Position numbers and translations under genes: made by a program. The notes under the pieces were generated by a model that was not told where the DNA came from, ran no database searches, and saw nothing but the letters and a program-made list of their open reading frames with translations. From contig NZ_JAJNEC010000002.1 in assembly GCF_021044425.1 (NCBI RefSeq), forward strand, positions 1 to 64,000: DNA of 64,000 bases. Direction: 5' to 3'. Every line of letters begins with the position of its first letter. Positions within the stretch are counted from its first letter, which is position 1. Shown here piece by piece: positions 1 through 7,659 of this stretch. The DNA is from Niabella pedocola. GTDB lineage: Bacteria; Bacteroidota; Bacteroidia; Chitinophagales; Chitinophagaceae.

Positions 1-344
1 GAGCATACAGCATCAGCCATCGTCATCAACTATACAATCAGCGCCTGATGAACACGGTGTTTGCGTTCTGCCTTAAATCCAGAATTGAGAATCCAGCATC
101 CAGATTTGAGCGTCGGGCATTGAGCCTTCAGCCTTCAGCATCGGGCCTCCAGTATTGAGCATACAGCATCAGCCATCGTCATCAACTATACAATCAGCGC
201 CTGATGAACACGGTGTTTGCGTTCTGCCTTAAATCCAGAATTGAGAATCCAGCATCCAGATTTGAGCGTCGGGCATTCAGCCTTCAGCACTCAGCATTGA
301 ACATCCAGCTCTTAGCCTTCAGCATTCGGCCTTCAGAATCGGAA
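1..344. repeat. Degenerate heptamer array with a 121-bp direct repeat
   Basis: Positions 1-121 recur without a mismatch at 157-277, a direct repeat of offset 156 that may continue left of the window. Inside and after it the sequence runs in 7-bp steps ending in CAG or GAG (for example AATCCAG, AATTGAG, CATCCAG, ATTTGAG, CCTTCAG, CCTTCAG). I see no convincing gene; the 66-codon open frame at 204 is composed of this repeat. The longest gene-free stretch (1-556) consists of this array, a second small array at 371-405 and the citrate synthase promoter. Confidence 0.85.
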
Positions 345-370
345 GTTTCTCCCTGGTTTACGAGTATCAG

Positions 371-405
371 GTCTCAAATCTCAAATCTGCAGTCTCAAAT
401 CTGAT
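371..405. repeat. Heptamer array, five TCTCAAA-type units
   Basis: Five units in strict 7-bp phase: GTCTCAA, ATCTCAA, ATCTGCA, GTCTCAA, ATCTGAT. They are roughly the reverse complement of the ATTTGAG-type units at 75-110 and 231-266, so the two halves of the region could pair. Confidence 0.8.
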
Positions 406-483
406 TAAAACTGCCTCATTTTAAACCCTTTTGCTGCTATTTTGTTAAGGAATTATTGTCCTTGAAAAAATACTAAAATATAA

Positions 484-515
484 TTTGTTGTGGCAATTGG
501 CTTTAACTATCTTTA
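484..515 (+). promoter_or_regulatory. Predicted housekeeping promoter of citrate synthase
   Basis: TTTG at 484-487 and TATCTTTA at 508-515 are separated by 20 bp, close to the Bacteroidota primary-sigma consensus (TTTG near -33, TAnnTTTG near -7). The last base of the -7 box deviates. The expected transcript would have a leader of about 35 nt before the ATG at 557. Confidence 0.45.
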
Positions 516-556
516 GCGCAAACCATTTTTTTAATAGTTAAGACGAAGAAGCATAT

Positions 557-1882
557 ATGGAAGAATTTAAAGTGAAGTTTAAAGAGCAGGCGGATAAGCT
601 GGGCGCTGAAATTAAAACGATGCTCCAGGAACACGGGAACACGGTTATTGGAGAAACCACCCTGGCGCAGATTTACCAGGGAATGAGGGGAATGACAGCC
701 CTGGTTACCGAAACTTCCCTTCTGGACGCACAGGACGGTATCCGTTTTAAAAGACGTTCCATTCCTGAACTGCGGGAACAGCTTCCCAAAGCCAAAGGTG
801 GTTCGGAGCCGCTGCCGGAAGCATTATTTTACCTGATGATGATCGGCGAAATTCCTACAGAGGAAGACGTGGAAAACCTGAGCGCCATCCTGCAACGTCG
901 CAGCCATGTACCTACCTATGTATTCGATACCATGAAAGCCCTGCCCAAGGACACCCATCCCATGACGCAGTTTGTGGTAGGAGTGATGGCTTTGCAGGCC
1001 GAAAGTGTTTTTGCAAAACGGTATGCCGAGGGTTTTTCCAAAAAGGATTACTGGGAAGCTACCCTCGAAGATACGCTGAACCTGATTGCGCGGCTGCCGC
1101 ATATAGCGGCATTTGTTTACCGCCGGAAATACAAGGGCGGCAAGGCAGTGCAGCCGGATGGTATGCTGGACTGGGCGGCTAATTTTGCGCACATGCTGGG
1201 GTACGATAACGAAGAATTTAAGGAGCTGATGCGGTTGTATATGGTGATCCATGCGGATCACGAAGGCGGAAATGTATCGGCTCATGCTACCCATCTGGTG
1301 GGCTCGGCGTTGAGCGATCCTTATTTAAGTTATGCCGCAGGTATGAACGGTTTGGCGGGTCCCCTGCACGGGTTGGCCAACCAGGAAGTGATCAAATGGA
1401 TCTTTGAAATGCAGAAAGAGCTGAATACGGAAGCACCTACTGCCGAACAAATAGGCGACTATGTAAAAAAGACCCTGAGCGAGGGCAAAGTGGTGCCTGG
1501 TTACGGACACGCCGTGTTACGCCAGACCGACCCGCGTTTTACCGCTCAAATGGAATTTGGTAAAAAACATATGTCCGATGATCCGCTGGTAAATACAGTA
1601 TGGCGGATTTATGAAACGGTTCCGGGTATTTTGCAGGCATTGGGAAAAGTAAAAAACCCATGGCCAAATGTAGATGCGCATAGCGGGGCATTACTGGTAC
1701 ATTATGGTATGAAGGAATACGAATATTACACGGTTCTTTTTGCCGTTAGTCGTTCATTGGGTGTGCTTTCCAGTTTGTGCTGGGATCGTGCCCTGGGAAT
1801 GCCGTTGGAGCGTCCCAAGTCGGTTACTACAGCCGCTGTAAAACGTTGGCTGAATAAGGAAGTAGAAAACCTGGGTGATTAA
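557..1882 (+). CDS. gltA: Citrate synthase, eukaryotic type
   Basis: Condenses acetyl-CoA and oxaloacetate to citrate, the entry step of the TCA cycle, in the cytoplasm. The 441-residue protein is of the long eukaryotic/mitochondrial-like kind common in Bacteroidota rather than the E. coli hexameric kind. The catalytic triad is in place: His271 in GPLHGLANQEV, His318 in VPGYGHAVLRQTDPR and Asp373 in NVDAHSG. The block HADHEGGNVSAHATHLVGS (around 231-250) is the other family hallmark. The ATG at 557 follows a plausible promoter by about 40 bp. It appears monocistronic: the next gene starts 130 bp downstream. No anomalies seen. Confidence 0.96.
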   Translation: MEEFKVKFKEQADKLGAEIKTMLQEHGNTVIGETTLAQIYQGMRGMTALVTETSLLDAQDGIRFKRRSIPELREQLPKAKGGSEPLPEALFYLMMIGEIPTEEDVENLSAILQRRSHVPTYVFDTMKALPKDTHPMTQFVVGVMALQAESVFAKRYAEGFSKKDYWEATLEDTLNLIARLPHIAAFVYRRKYKGGKAVQPDGMLDWAANFAHMLGYDNEEFKELMRLYMVIHADHEGGNVSAHATHLVGSALSDPYLSYAAGMNGLAGPLHGLANQEVIKWIFEMQKELNTEAPTAEQIGDYVKKTLSEGKVVPGYGHAVLRQTDPRFTAQMEFGKKHMSDDPLVNTVWRIYETVPGILQALGKVKNPWPNVDAHSGALLVHYGMKEYEYYTVLFAVSRSLGVLSSLCWDRALGMPLERPKSVTTAAVKRWLNKEVENLGD

Positions 1883-2012
1883 ATCGTCCGGAGTCTGGAT
1901 TTTTTTTAGTATATTAGAACAACAGGAATCGTTCATGTCGGACTTTTTTGGTACGGTTTTTTAGGGGAAATAGATAGTATCTTATTAATAAACTAAAATA
2001 AATAAGAAGTTT

Positions 2013-2330
2013 ATGAAAAATAGAGACAAATACATTCTTGGCATCGCCGGTGCAGCACTGGCGGGTATCGCAATCGGGTTGTTGTTTTATACAGATGAAG
2101 GAAAGAAGACCCGTAAAAAAATGAAAAATACGGCCAACGACTGGGCTGATTCACTTGGCAGCCTGATCGCCTCGGGTAAAGAAAGCCTTTCTGACTTGTC
2201 CCACAAGGCCATGAAGAAAGCAAAAAAAGGTTATCAGCGGGTAAAAGGCCAGGCCGAAGAGGGCTATGACGATCTCAAAAGCGCATACAATGATGTAGCG
2301 GATGAGTACAGCGCCGGGAAAGTAAGATAA
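2013..2330 (+). CDS. YtxH domain-containing protein
   Basis: A 105-residue protein with one N-terminal membrane helix (about residues 8-25, GIAGAALAGIAIGLLF), followed by a long charged amphipathic helix rich in Lys, Asp and Ala. This is the layout of the YtxH family, named after a Bacillus general-stress protein; the molecular role is unknown. It heads a trio (YtxH-like, holin-like, unknown) that commonly occurs together in Bacteroidota. The 119-bp gap to the next gene leaves co-transcription open. An envelope or general-stress role is inference from the family name only. Confidence 0.8.
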   Translation: MKNRDKYILGIAGAALAGIAIGLLFYTDEGKKTRKKMKNTANDWADSLGSLIASGKESLSDLSHKAMKKAKKGYQRVKGQAEEGYDDLKSAYNDVADEYSAGKVR

Positions 2331-2449
2331 ACTAACACCCCTATAAACGGGTTGTCTGCAAGGTTTGTTGTTTAAGCCAGCATGTTGGCGCATTAAAACA
2401 ATATACTTTTAAGGCAACCTTTTTTTATTGTAACTATAAAACGCAAACT

Positions 2450-2791
2450 ATGTTCGAACTGAAAGAAAAGCTGGAGAATGTTGCAGAAGATGTGGAAGAA
2501 ATTGCAAAAACCTATTACCGGTTATCGGTGGTGAATATTGTGGACAAAGGGAGTAAACTGGGGTCTTCGTTCCTGATCCTGGCGTTGGTTACCGGGCTTG
2601 CATTTTTTATTTTTCTCTTTATCGGTTTTGGAGCCAGTTACTGGATCGGGCAGGCGCTCGGAAACCCGATGCTGGGCTTTTTTATAGTAGCGGGATTCTT
2701 GTTGCTGGTGCTGATCCTCATCCTTGCATTGAACAAAAAAGTGATTCAACCCATCATCCGTAACATTATCATTAAGAATTTATATGACTAA
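2450..2791 (+). CDS. Phage-holin-like superfamily III membrane protein
   Basis: A 113-residue inner-membrane protein: a charged N-terminal amphipathic segment (1-30), then two strong membrane helices (about 42-65 and 74-98), then a short basic tail. This matches the family annotated as putative Actinobacteriophage holin superfamily III, which in Bacteroidota is a chromosomal household gene and not evidence of a phage. Its last codons overlap the ATG of the next gene (2784) by 8 bp, so the two are probably translationally coupled. Confidence 0.75.
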   Translation: MFELKEKLENVAEDVEEIAKTYYRLSVVNIVDKGSKLGSSFLILALVTGLAFFIFLFIGFGASYWIGQALGNPMLGFFIVAGFLLLVLILILALNKKVIQPIIRNIIIKNLYD

Positions 2792-3215
2792 GCCCCTTAT
2801 AACCACCCGTGAAGAGCTCATGCAGGAAAAGGCCCGTCTAAAGGCCCGGCTGCGGCAACGTAAAACCGCAATGCGGCAGTCTATAAATGAGATCAAACAG
2901 GAGCTAAACCCCATCGGCCAGATCGCTAAAACCACCAAGGATATCTGGAATGCCGATGCGTCCAACCCGCTGATCGCAATGGGCGTTACCAAGCTTACCG
3001 ACCTGGTGATCCGCAAGGGGATCCTGCGTAAGGCCGGCTGGCTATCGCGATTGATTGCGCCCGTACTGGTGCAGAAAGTTGCTACTTACCTGATCAGTGA
3101 AAAGGCCGGGGATCAGATCGCAAGGCTGTTACACCGGACGGCCTTTAAGCTCCGTGAAGAAAAACCACAGCAGGTAAATTTTAAAGGCGGCAAGGGAATG
3201 AAGCCTGTATCTTAG
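2784..3215 (+). CDS. Conserved hypothetical protein of the YtxH/holin trio
   Basis: The 143-residue protein is unrecognised beyond its context. The N-terminal 50 residues are highly basic and predicted helical (many Arg, Lys and Gln). A weakly hydrophobic segment (about 85-105, WLSRLIAPVLVQKVATYLIS) could be amphipathic or peripheral. There is no signal peptide. It overlaps the upstream holin-like gene by 8 bp in a different frame, so it is almost certainly expressed with it, probably at the membrane. No catalytic motif is visible. Confidence 0.7.
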   Translation: MTKPLITTREELMQEKARLKARLRQRKTAMRQSINEIKQELNPIGQIAKTTKDIWNADASNPLIAMGVTKLTDLVIRKGILRKAGWLSRLIAPVLVQKVATYLISEKAGDQIARLLHRTAFKLREEKPQQVNFKGGKGMKPVS

Positions 3216-3335
3216 GTTGCAAAAAAAATCTTGGACAATAACAAACAATCCATTATGTTTGCGCTCCGTTTGGGAAATGCACTTTGGGGCAATCACCAAT
3301 ACCGGGAAGATGACCAGCCCGACTGGTTTGAAATA

Positions 3336-3412
<77 letters not shown>

Positions 3413-3418
3413 GGATAA

Positions 3419-3449
3419 GGCTTTACAATTCATTGTAGAGCCTTTTTTT
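3419..3449 (+). terminator. Rho-independent terminator of tRNA-Ala
   Basis: A stem of about 10 bp (GGCTTTACAA pairing with TTGTAGAGCC, one G-U) closes a 4-nt loop and is followed by a run of seven T. Confidence 0.8.
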
Positions 3450-3562
3450 ATGTCCTTTTCTGCCAAGTGGTACCCCGTACGGACCAAGTGAAAAAGTTGG
3501 GATCATGAAGAAAGTTTGAGGGATTTTGGGAGTTGGTTTTTTTTAACCGTGACCCAGGTAGT

Positions 3563-4072
3563 TCAGTTGGAACTTTTGGCCCTCCACCGTATTGACTGAA
3601 TATGATCAATCCGATCAGCAAAGAAAACACTGCCTGAAAGGTTTAATCCACGGAATTTATAGTAAGTTGGCGAAATGGCTTTATCCCTATAACATCCCTC
3701 ATCGTAACCAAAAGAAGCAATAATTATCGGGAATAAAATACTGCCGTTTTTGAATTTCCGTTTTTTACAGATTTGTTCAATTTCAGAAATTTTGATGTGC
3801 CCCTTCTTTTTTAATCGTGATATTTCAGCAGAAAACCAATCAGAACTACCATCTGAGACTTCAATTGACTGAATCTTTGATTTACTGTCTACGTTTATTT
3901 TTAATAGTTCATTATAGCAGAATATTGAATCCTCTTTCATTGAATCATCCGATGGCTGTAGCGATCTTGCAATATCCTTTTCGATTTGCTTTCTAATTTC
4001 TGCTACTGCATTTTGTGCAGACAAGCAGAATGGGACGAGACTACTTAGTAGGAGTATGATATTCTTTTTCAT
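3563..4072 (-). CDS. Hypothetical secreted protein in an AT-rich patch
   Basis: A 169-residue protein, not recognised. The N-terminus is a clear Sec signal peptide (MKKNIILLLSSLVPFCLSAQ, cleavage likely near residue 19-20). The mature part is mixed alpha/beta with scattered cysteines (in FCYNELL, EQICKKRKF and DEGCYRDK), consistent with an exported globular protein. It lies alone on the minus strand between tRNA-Ala and the UvrA-like gene. By eye the region 3570-4380 is clearly richer in A+T than its neighbours, which together with the tRNA next door suggests acquired DNA. Function unknown. Confidence 0.6.
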   Translation of the reverse strand: MKKNIILLLSSLVPFCLSAQNAVAEIRKQIEKDIARSLQPSDDSMKEDSIFCYNELLKINVDSKSKIQSIEVSDGSSDWFSAEISRLKKKGHIKISEIEQICKKRKFKNGSILFPIIIASFGYDEGCYRDKAISPTYYKFRGLNLSGSVFFADRIDHIQSIRWRAKSSN

Positions 4073-4391
4073 TGTTGTGTTTGATTACAAGGTGTACCGC
4101 GATTGGCTTTTTTATAGTCAATGCTAGTTTGATCGGTCCGGGTTTTGTGAGGGTATAAAGGCGTTGCCAGGCAATGGTCTTGTGCAATGAAGTTGGATAT
4201 TTGTAGTTAATCCACACATGTATCATTTCATGAAATATAGTAGCGCCGGGAATAGCGCATGCATATTTATGGCAATATAATTAATAAATTAAATAAAAGA
4301 TTAAAGTGTGTGTTATTTTAAAAGTCAATAGCCTGCACAATAAGTTATGTACAGACTATTGTATATTATCCTAGCGAATTGTGTTTGTTAA

Positions 4392-4641
4392 TTATCCCGC
4401 CTTTTCATCAATATCCATCTCCTGGCTCAGGTTCTGGATCAACGTTGCCGGGGAGGGGTGTCCTATTCTTTTATGCAGCCGTATTTCCTCATACATTTTG
4501 TAGAGATTCTAAAGCAGTGGGTTGAAGACACGGGTGGCATACAGGTATCCGTGCAACAGTTAAGTCTTATACAGACAGCTTATCTGTTTCATAAAACAAT
4601 CGAACAGGGATTCTACATCTCCATTTAAAAGTAACAGTGGG
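4392..4641 (-). pseudogene. Decayed fragment, C-terminus resembling an integrase-core transposase
   Basis: On the minus strand one frame from about 4641 down to a stop at 4392 reads as protein but is cut by at least two in-frame stops (TAA within about 4555-4562, TAG at 4509-4511). The last piece (4392-4508) contains YEEIRLHKRIGHPSPATLI, which resembles the C-terminal YNxxRxHxxLGxxTP stretch of IS3-type transposases. The upstream pieces are not recognised. The region 4073-4742 otherwise holds no gene. I cannot exclude that the pieces come from different genes. Confidence 0.35.
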
Positions 4642-4742
4642 AGATGGGGTCCCAAAAAACTAAAAATGTTTATGCGCTTTTAGGCAGCAGAAACTAATTA
4701 TTTTCTATAATTTGCGTTTCCCCCAAAAGCAGCATCCCATCT

Positions 4743-6998
4743 ATGACACAGGAATACATCGAAATCCGCGGTGCGCGGGAAAATAATCTGAAAAACGTTG
4801 ACCTCCGGTTGCCCAAGCGGAAGATCAATATTTTTACGGGCGTGTCCGGATCCGGCAAGTCGTCGATCGTTTTTGATACCATTGCCACAGAGGCCCAGCG
4901 CCAGTTGTATGAAAATTTCAGTATGTTCATCCGGAGCCTGCTCCCCAAATTTCCGCAACCGGATGCGGATGCTATTGAAAAATTGGGAATGGCCGTAGTG
5001 GTAGACCAGAAGCGCCTTGGTGGAGGATCGCATTCCACCATGGGAACCATCACCGATATTTCGCCGGTATTGCGGGTCTTATTTTCCCGGGTGGGAAAGC
5101 CCTGGGTGGGTTATGCCAATGTCTTTTCCTTCAATGACCCGCAGGGGATGTGCCCGGAGTGTAATGGCCGGGGCCGTAAACTGGGCTTCGATGCATCAAA
5201 GTTTATAGATCCTTCAAAATCGCTGAAAGAAGGTGCCATACAGGCGCCCGGGCTGGTTTCCTGGGAGAAGGACATGTATGCGCACAGCGGTTTTTTTGAT
5301 ATAGATAAAAAACTGGCCGATTATACCAGGGAGGAGATGGACCTGCTGCTGTACAGCGGTCCCCGGAAGTTTAAGATGAAGTTTGGAAACAGTGATATGA
5401 ATGTAACCTATCTGGGCCTGGTTGAGAAGTTTGAGCGGGCCTATATACGGCGCGACATAAAAACGCTTTCCGAACGTAAACAGAAAACGATCATGCCTTA
5501 TCTGCAGGAACAGCCCTGTCCGGCCTGTGGGGGCACACGGCTGAATCAGGCGGCGCTTTCGGCGGAGATCAACGGCAGGAACATTGCGGCACTCTCTGCG
5601 ATGGAGGTGGAAGAGCTGATTCCTTTTTTTAAAATGATTGATGATCCTGTGGCTGCGCCACTCATCCGTACATTAACGGAGCGGCTGCAGCACCTGGTGG
5701 ATATGGGGCTCGGCTACCTGAGTTTAAACCGGGAAACGGACACCCTCTCCGGCGGGGAATCGCAACGGGTAAAAATGGTAAAACACCTGGGCAGCAGTTT
5801 GATCGATGTGCTCTATATTTTTGATGAGCCCAGTGTTGGACTGCACCCGAGGGATGTATACCGGCTGAACGGCTTGTTGCAAAAGCTCCGTGATAAGGGT
5901 AATACGGTGATCGTGGTGGAGCACGATCCGGATGTGATCCGCATTGCCGATCATATTGTGGATGTGGGACCAAATGCCGGAACAAAAGGCGGACAGATCA
6001 TGTACGAGGGAACGCTGGACGGCCTGCTGCACACGGATACACTTACCGGGAAATACCTGAAGCATAGCCTTCCGTTGAAGACAAACAGCCGAACACCAAG
6101 CGGACAATTACCGCTAACAGGTGCCCGCGTCAATAACCTGCAGGGTGTGGATGTGAACATTCCCGAGGGCGTGTTAACCGTTGTAACCGGTGTGGCCGGA
6201 TCCGGCAAGAGCTCATTGATCCATCATGCATTTCTGAATGCTTATCCAAACGCTGTTGTGATTGATCAGTCGGCCGTGGGTACTTCCACCCGCTCCAACC
6301 CGGCAACCTATACGGGGACCATGGACCTGATACGGAAAGCGTTTGCGGGCGCCAATCAGGTAGATGCCTCCCTGTTTTCCTTTAATTCAAAGGGAGCCTG
6401 TGAAAACTGCCAGGGAACAGGTGTCATCTATACAGACCTGGCCTTTCTGGAAGGCGTAAAAACACGTTGCGAGGTATGCGAGGGTCGGCGTTATAAAGAA
6501 GAAGTACTGGCTTACCGGCTGAACGGAAAATCGATTTCCGATGTGCTGGAAATGACCGTGCGTGAAGCCGGTAGCTTTTTCACTGCAAAGGACATCCGTA
6601 AAAAGCTGGATACCATGATCGAGGTGGGACTGGAATACCTGACATTGGGCCAGCCGTTGAGTACTTTATCCGGTGGCGAGTGTCAGCGCATTAAGCTGGC
6701 CAGCGAACTGCACAAGAAGGGCAGCATTTATGTGATGGACGAACCTACTACCGGACTGCATCTGTCGGATGTAGGGCGGTTGATTGAACTGATGGAAGGA
6801 TTGGTCAACAAAGGCAATACGGTTATTGTGATTGAACATAACCTGGAGGTAATTAAAAACGCAGACTGGATTATCGATATGGGGCCGGAAGGCGGCCATA
6901 AGGGCGGGCAGGTGATCTTTGAAGGCAGGCCGGATGCGCTCATTACTTTTCCCGGATCGCATACCGGTGTTTTTCTGAAAGCCGCACTGGAGGCCTGA
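4743..6998 (+). CDS. UvrA paralogue lacking the UvrB-binding domain
   Basis: An ABC-type DNA-binding ATPase with two nucleotide-binding modules and no membrane segment. Module 1: Walker A GVSGSGKSS (about residue 33), signature LSGGESQRVKM, Walker B IFDEPSVGLHPRD. Module 2: Walker A GVAGSGKSS (about 487), signature LSGGECQRIKLA, Walker B VMDEPTTGLHLSD. Zinc-type CxxC pairs are present (CPECNGRG; CPACGG; CENCQGTG with CEVCEGRR). At 751 residues it is about 190 shorter than true UvrA. The gap is localised: after FSRVGKPWVG the protein goes almost directly to FSFNDPQGMCPEC, omitting the stretch that in UvrA binds UvrB. It is therefore unlikely to be the main excision-repair UvrA. Related short paralogues include drug-resistance proteins of the DrrC type. 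Substrate unknown. Confidence 0.88.
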   Translation: MTQEYIEIRGARENNLKNVDLRLPKRKINIFTGVSGSGKSSIVFDTIATEAQRQLYENFSMFIRSLLPKFPQPDADAIEKLGMAVVVDQKRLGGGSHSTMGTITDISPVLRVLFSRVGKPWVGYANVFSFNDPQGMCPECNGRGRKLGFDASKFIDPSKSLKEGAIQAPGLVSWEKDMYAHSGFFDIDKKLADYTREEMDLLLYSGPRKFKMKFGNSDMNVTYLGLVEKFERAYIRRDIKTLSERKQKTIMPYLQEQPCPACGGTRLNQAALSAEINGRNIAALSAMEVEELIPFFKMIDDPVAAPLIRTLTERLQHLVDMGLGYLSLNRETDTLSGGESQRVKMVKHLGSSLIDVLYIFDEPSVGLHPRDVYRLNGLLQKLRDKGNTVIVVEHDPDVIRIADHIVDVGPNAGTKGGQIMYEGTLDGLLHTDTLTGKYLKHSLPLKTNSRTPSGQLPLTGARVNNLQGVDVNIPEGVLTVVTGVAGSGKSSLIHHAFLNAYPNAVVIDQSAVGTSTRSNPATYTGTMDLIRKAFAGANQVDASLFSFNSKGACENCQGTGVIYTDLAFLEGVKTRCEVCEGRRYKEEVLAYRLNGKSISDVLEMTVREAGSFFTAKDIRKKLDTMIEVGLEYLTLGQPLSTLSGGECQRIKLASELHKKGSIYVMDEPTTGLHLSDVGRLIELMEGLVNKGNTVIVIEHNLEVIKNADWIIDMGPEGGHKGGQVIFEGRPDALITFPGSHTGVFLKAALEA

Positions 6999-7659
6999 TC
7001 TGTGATGCGCGATGCTGCTGTAGTAAAAAAAGCGGATCCGCAATGCTGACGGAAAAAATACATGAAGCCATTGGGAAGCGTGTTATTGATTAGCTGGAGC
7101 AGCGGACGGTATGCATCGTTTTGAATATACAAGGCGGTCCTGTTTGAGTCTGGTATCTCAAATCCGGATTCTGTATTATAAAGCATTTAATACCCTGCAT
7201 CGTCTGTGCCGGGTCGCTCATGGGAAAGGTAATGGCAAAGCCGGAATATATCCACGAATAAGACAAAGAACAATTATCCGGAAGGTCGGCTATAGGCCGC
7301 TGTTCAACCTGCTGACCGGTGATTTCCGGTCTGTGAGGCCAGCCGGTACAGGGAGTACCAGGAACATGGGTTTTGTTACTACAAACGAAGCCGGGCATTC
7401 CGCTGTTTTTAACAATTTTTATTTGCTTCCGGTGCCTGATAGTTGTATATGCTTTCCCTCGGCCAGGCGCCTCCGTTGATCCGGAACCGGCAGTAATGTT
7501 CCCGTTAATTGCGGTTCAACAGCCGGCCGCCGGTCTTAAACCAGTGACAAAATCTAAACCAGTTGCTGGGCCTTTTCAAAAGCGGGTGGGAAAGCGATGG
7601 GTAAAAGCCCGGCAATCTATGCTGCCGGCTGTATAAATAAATCGCATAGACACTCCCGG
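6999..7659. other. Gene-poor spacer between convergent genes
   Basis: This 660-bp stretch lies between the UvrA-like gene (plus) and the fusion gene (minus), both of which end here. Open frames exist (such as 7373-7636 and minus 7090-7398), but their translations have no recognisable motif or compositional bias. A short run of heptamers (GAGTCTG, GTATCTC, AAATCCG, GATTCTG) sits at 7146-7173. I see no RNA gene. It may be decayed coding sequence, but nothing supports a specific assignment. Confidence 0.5.

Noticed and set aside
204..404. 66-codon open frame
   Set aside because: It lies wholly in heptamer repeat DNA and its translation has no protein-like features.
1..405. CRISPR-like array
   Set aside because: Repeats are 7 bp and contiguous, with no unique spacers of constant length and no cas genes.
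1932..1952. TGTCGGAC...GGTACG before the YtxH gene as another regulator site
   Set aside because: It shares GTACCAAAA (reverse strand) with the permease 4 site, but half-site spacing differs and no paired site or -24 box follows.
2450..2791. Holin-like gene as a prophage marker
   Set aside because: This family is a normal chromosomal gene next to YtxH in Bacteroidota, and no other phage gene is near.
3413..4742. Integrated element with attachment repeats at tRNA-Ala
   Set aside because: No copy of the tRNA 3' end (TTCGAATCCGG) is found downstream up to 4742 and no integrase gene is present, so only a weak scar can be claimed.
6728..7398. Minus-strand open frames at the end of the UvrA-like gene
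   Set aside because: One overlaps the UvrA-like gene antisense; neither shows a motif, signal peptide or family resemblance.
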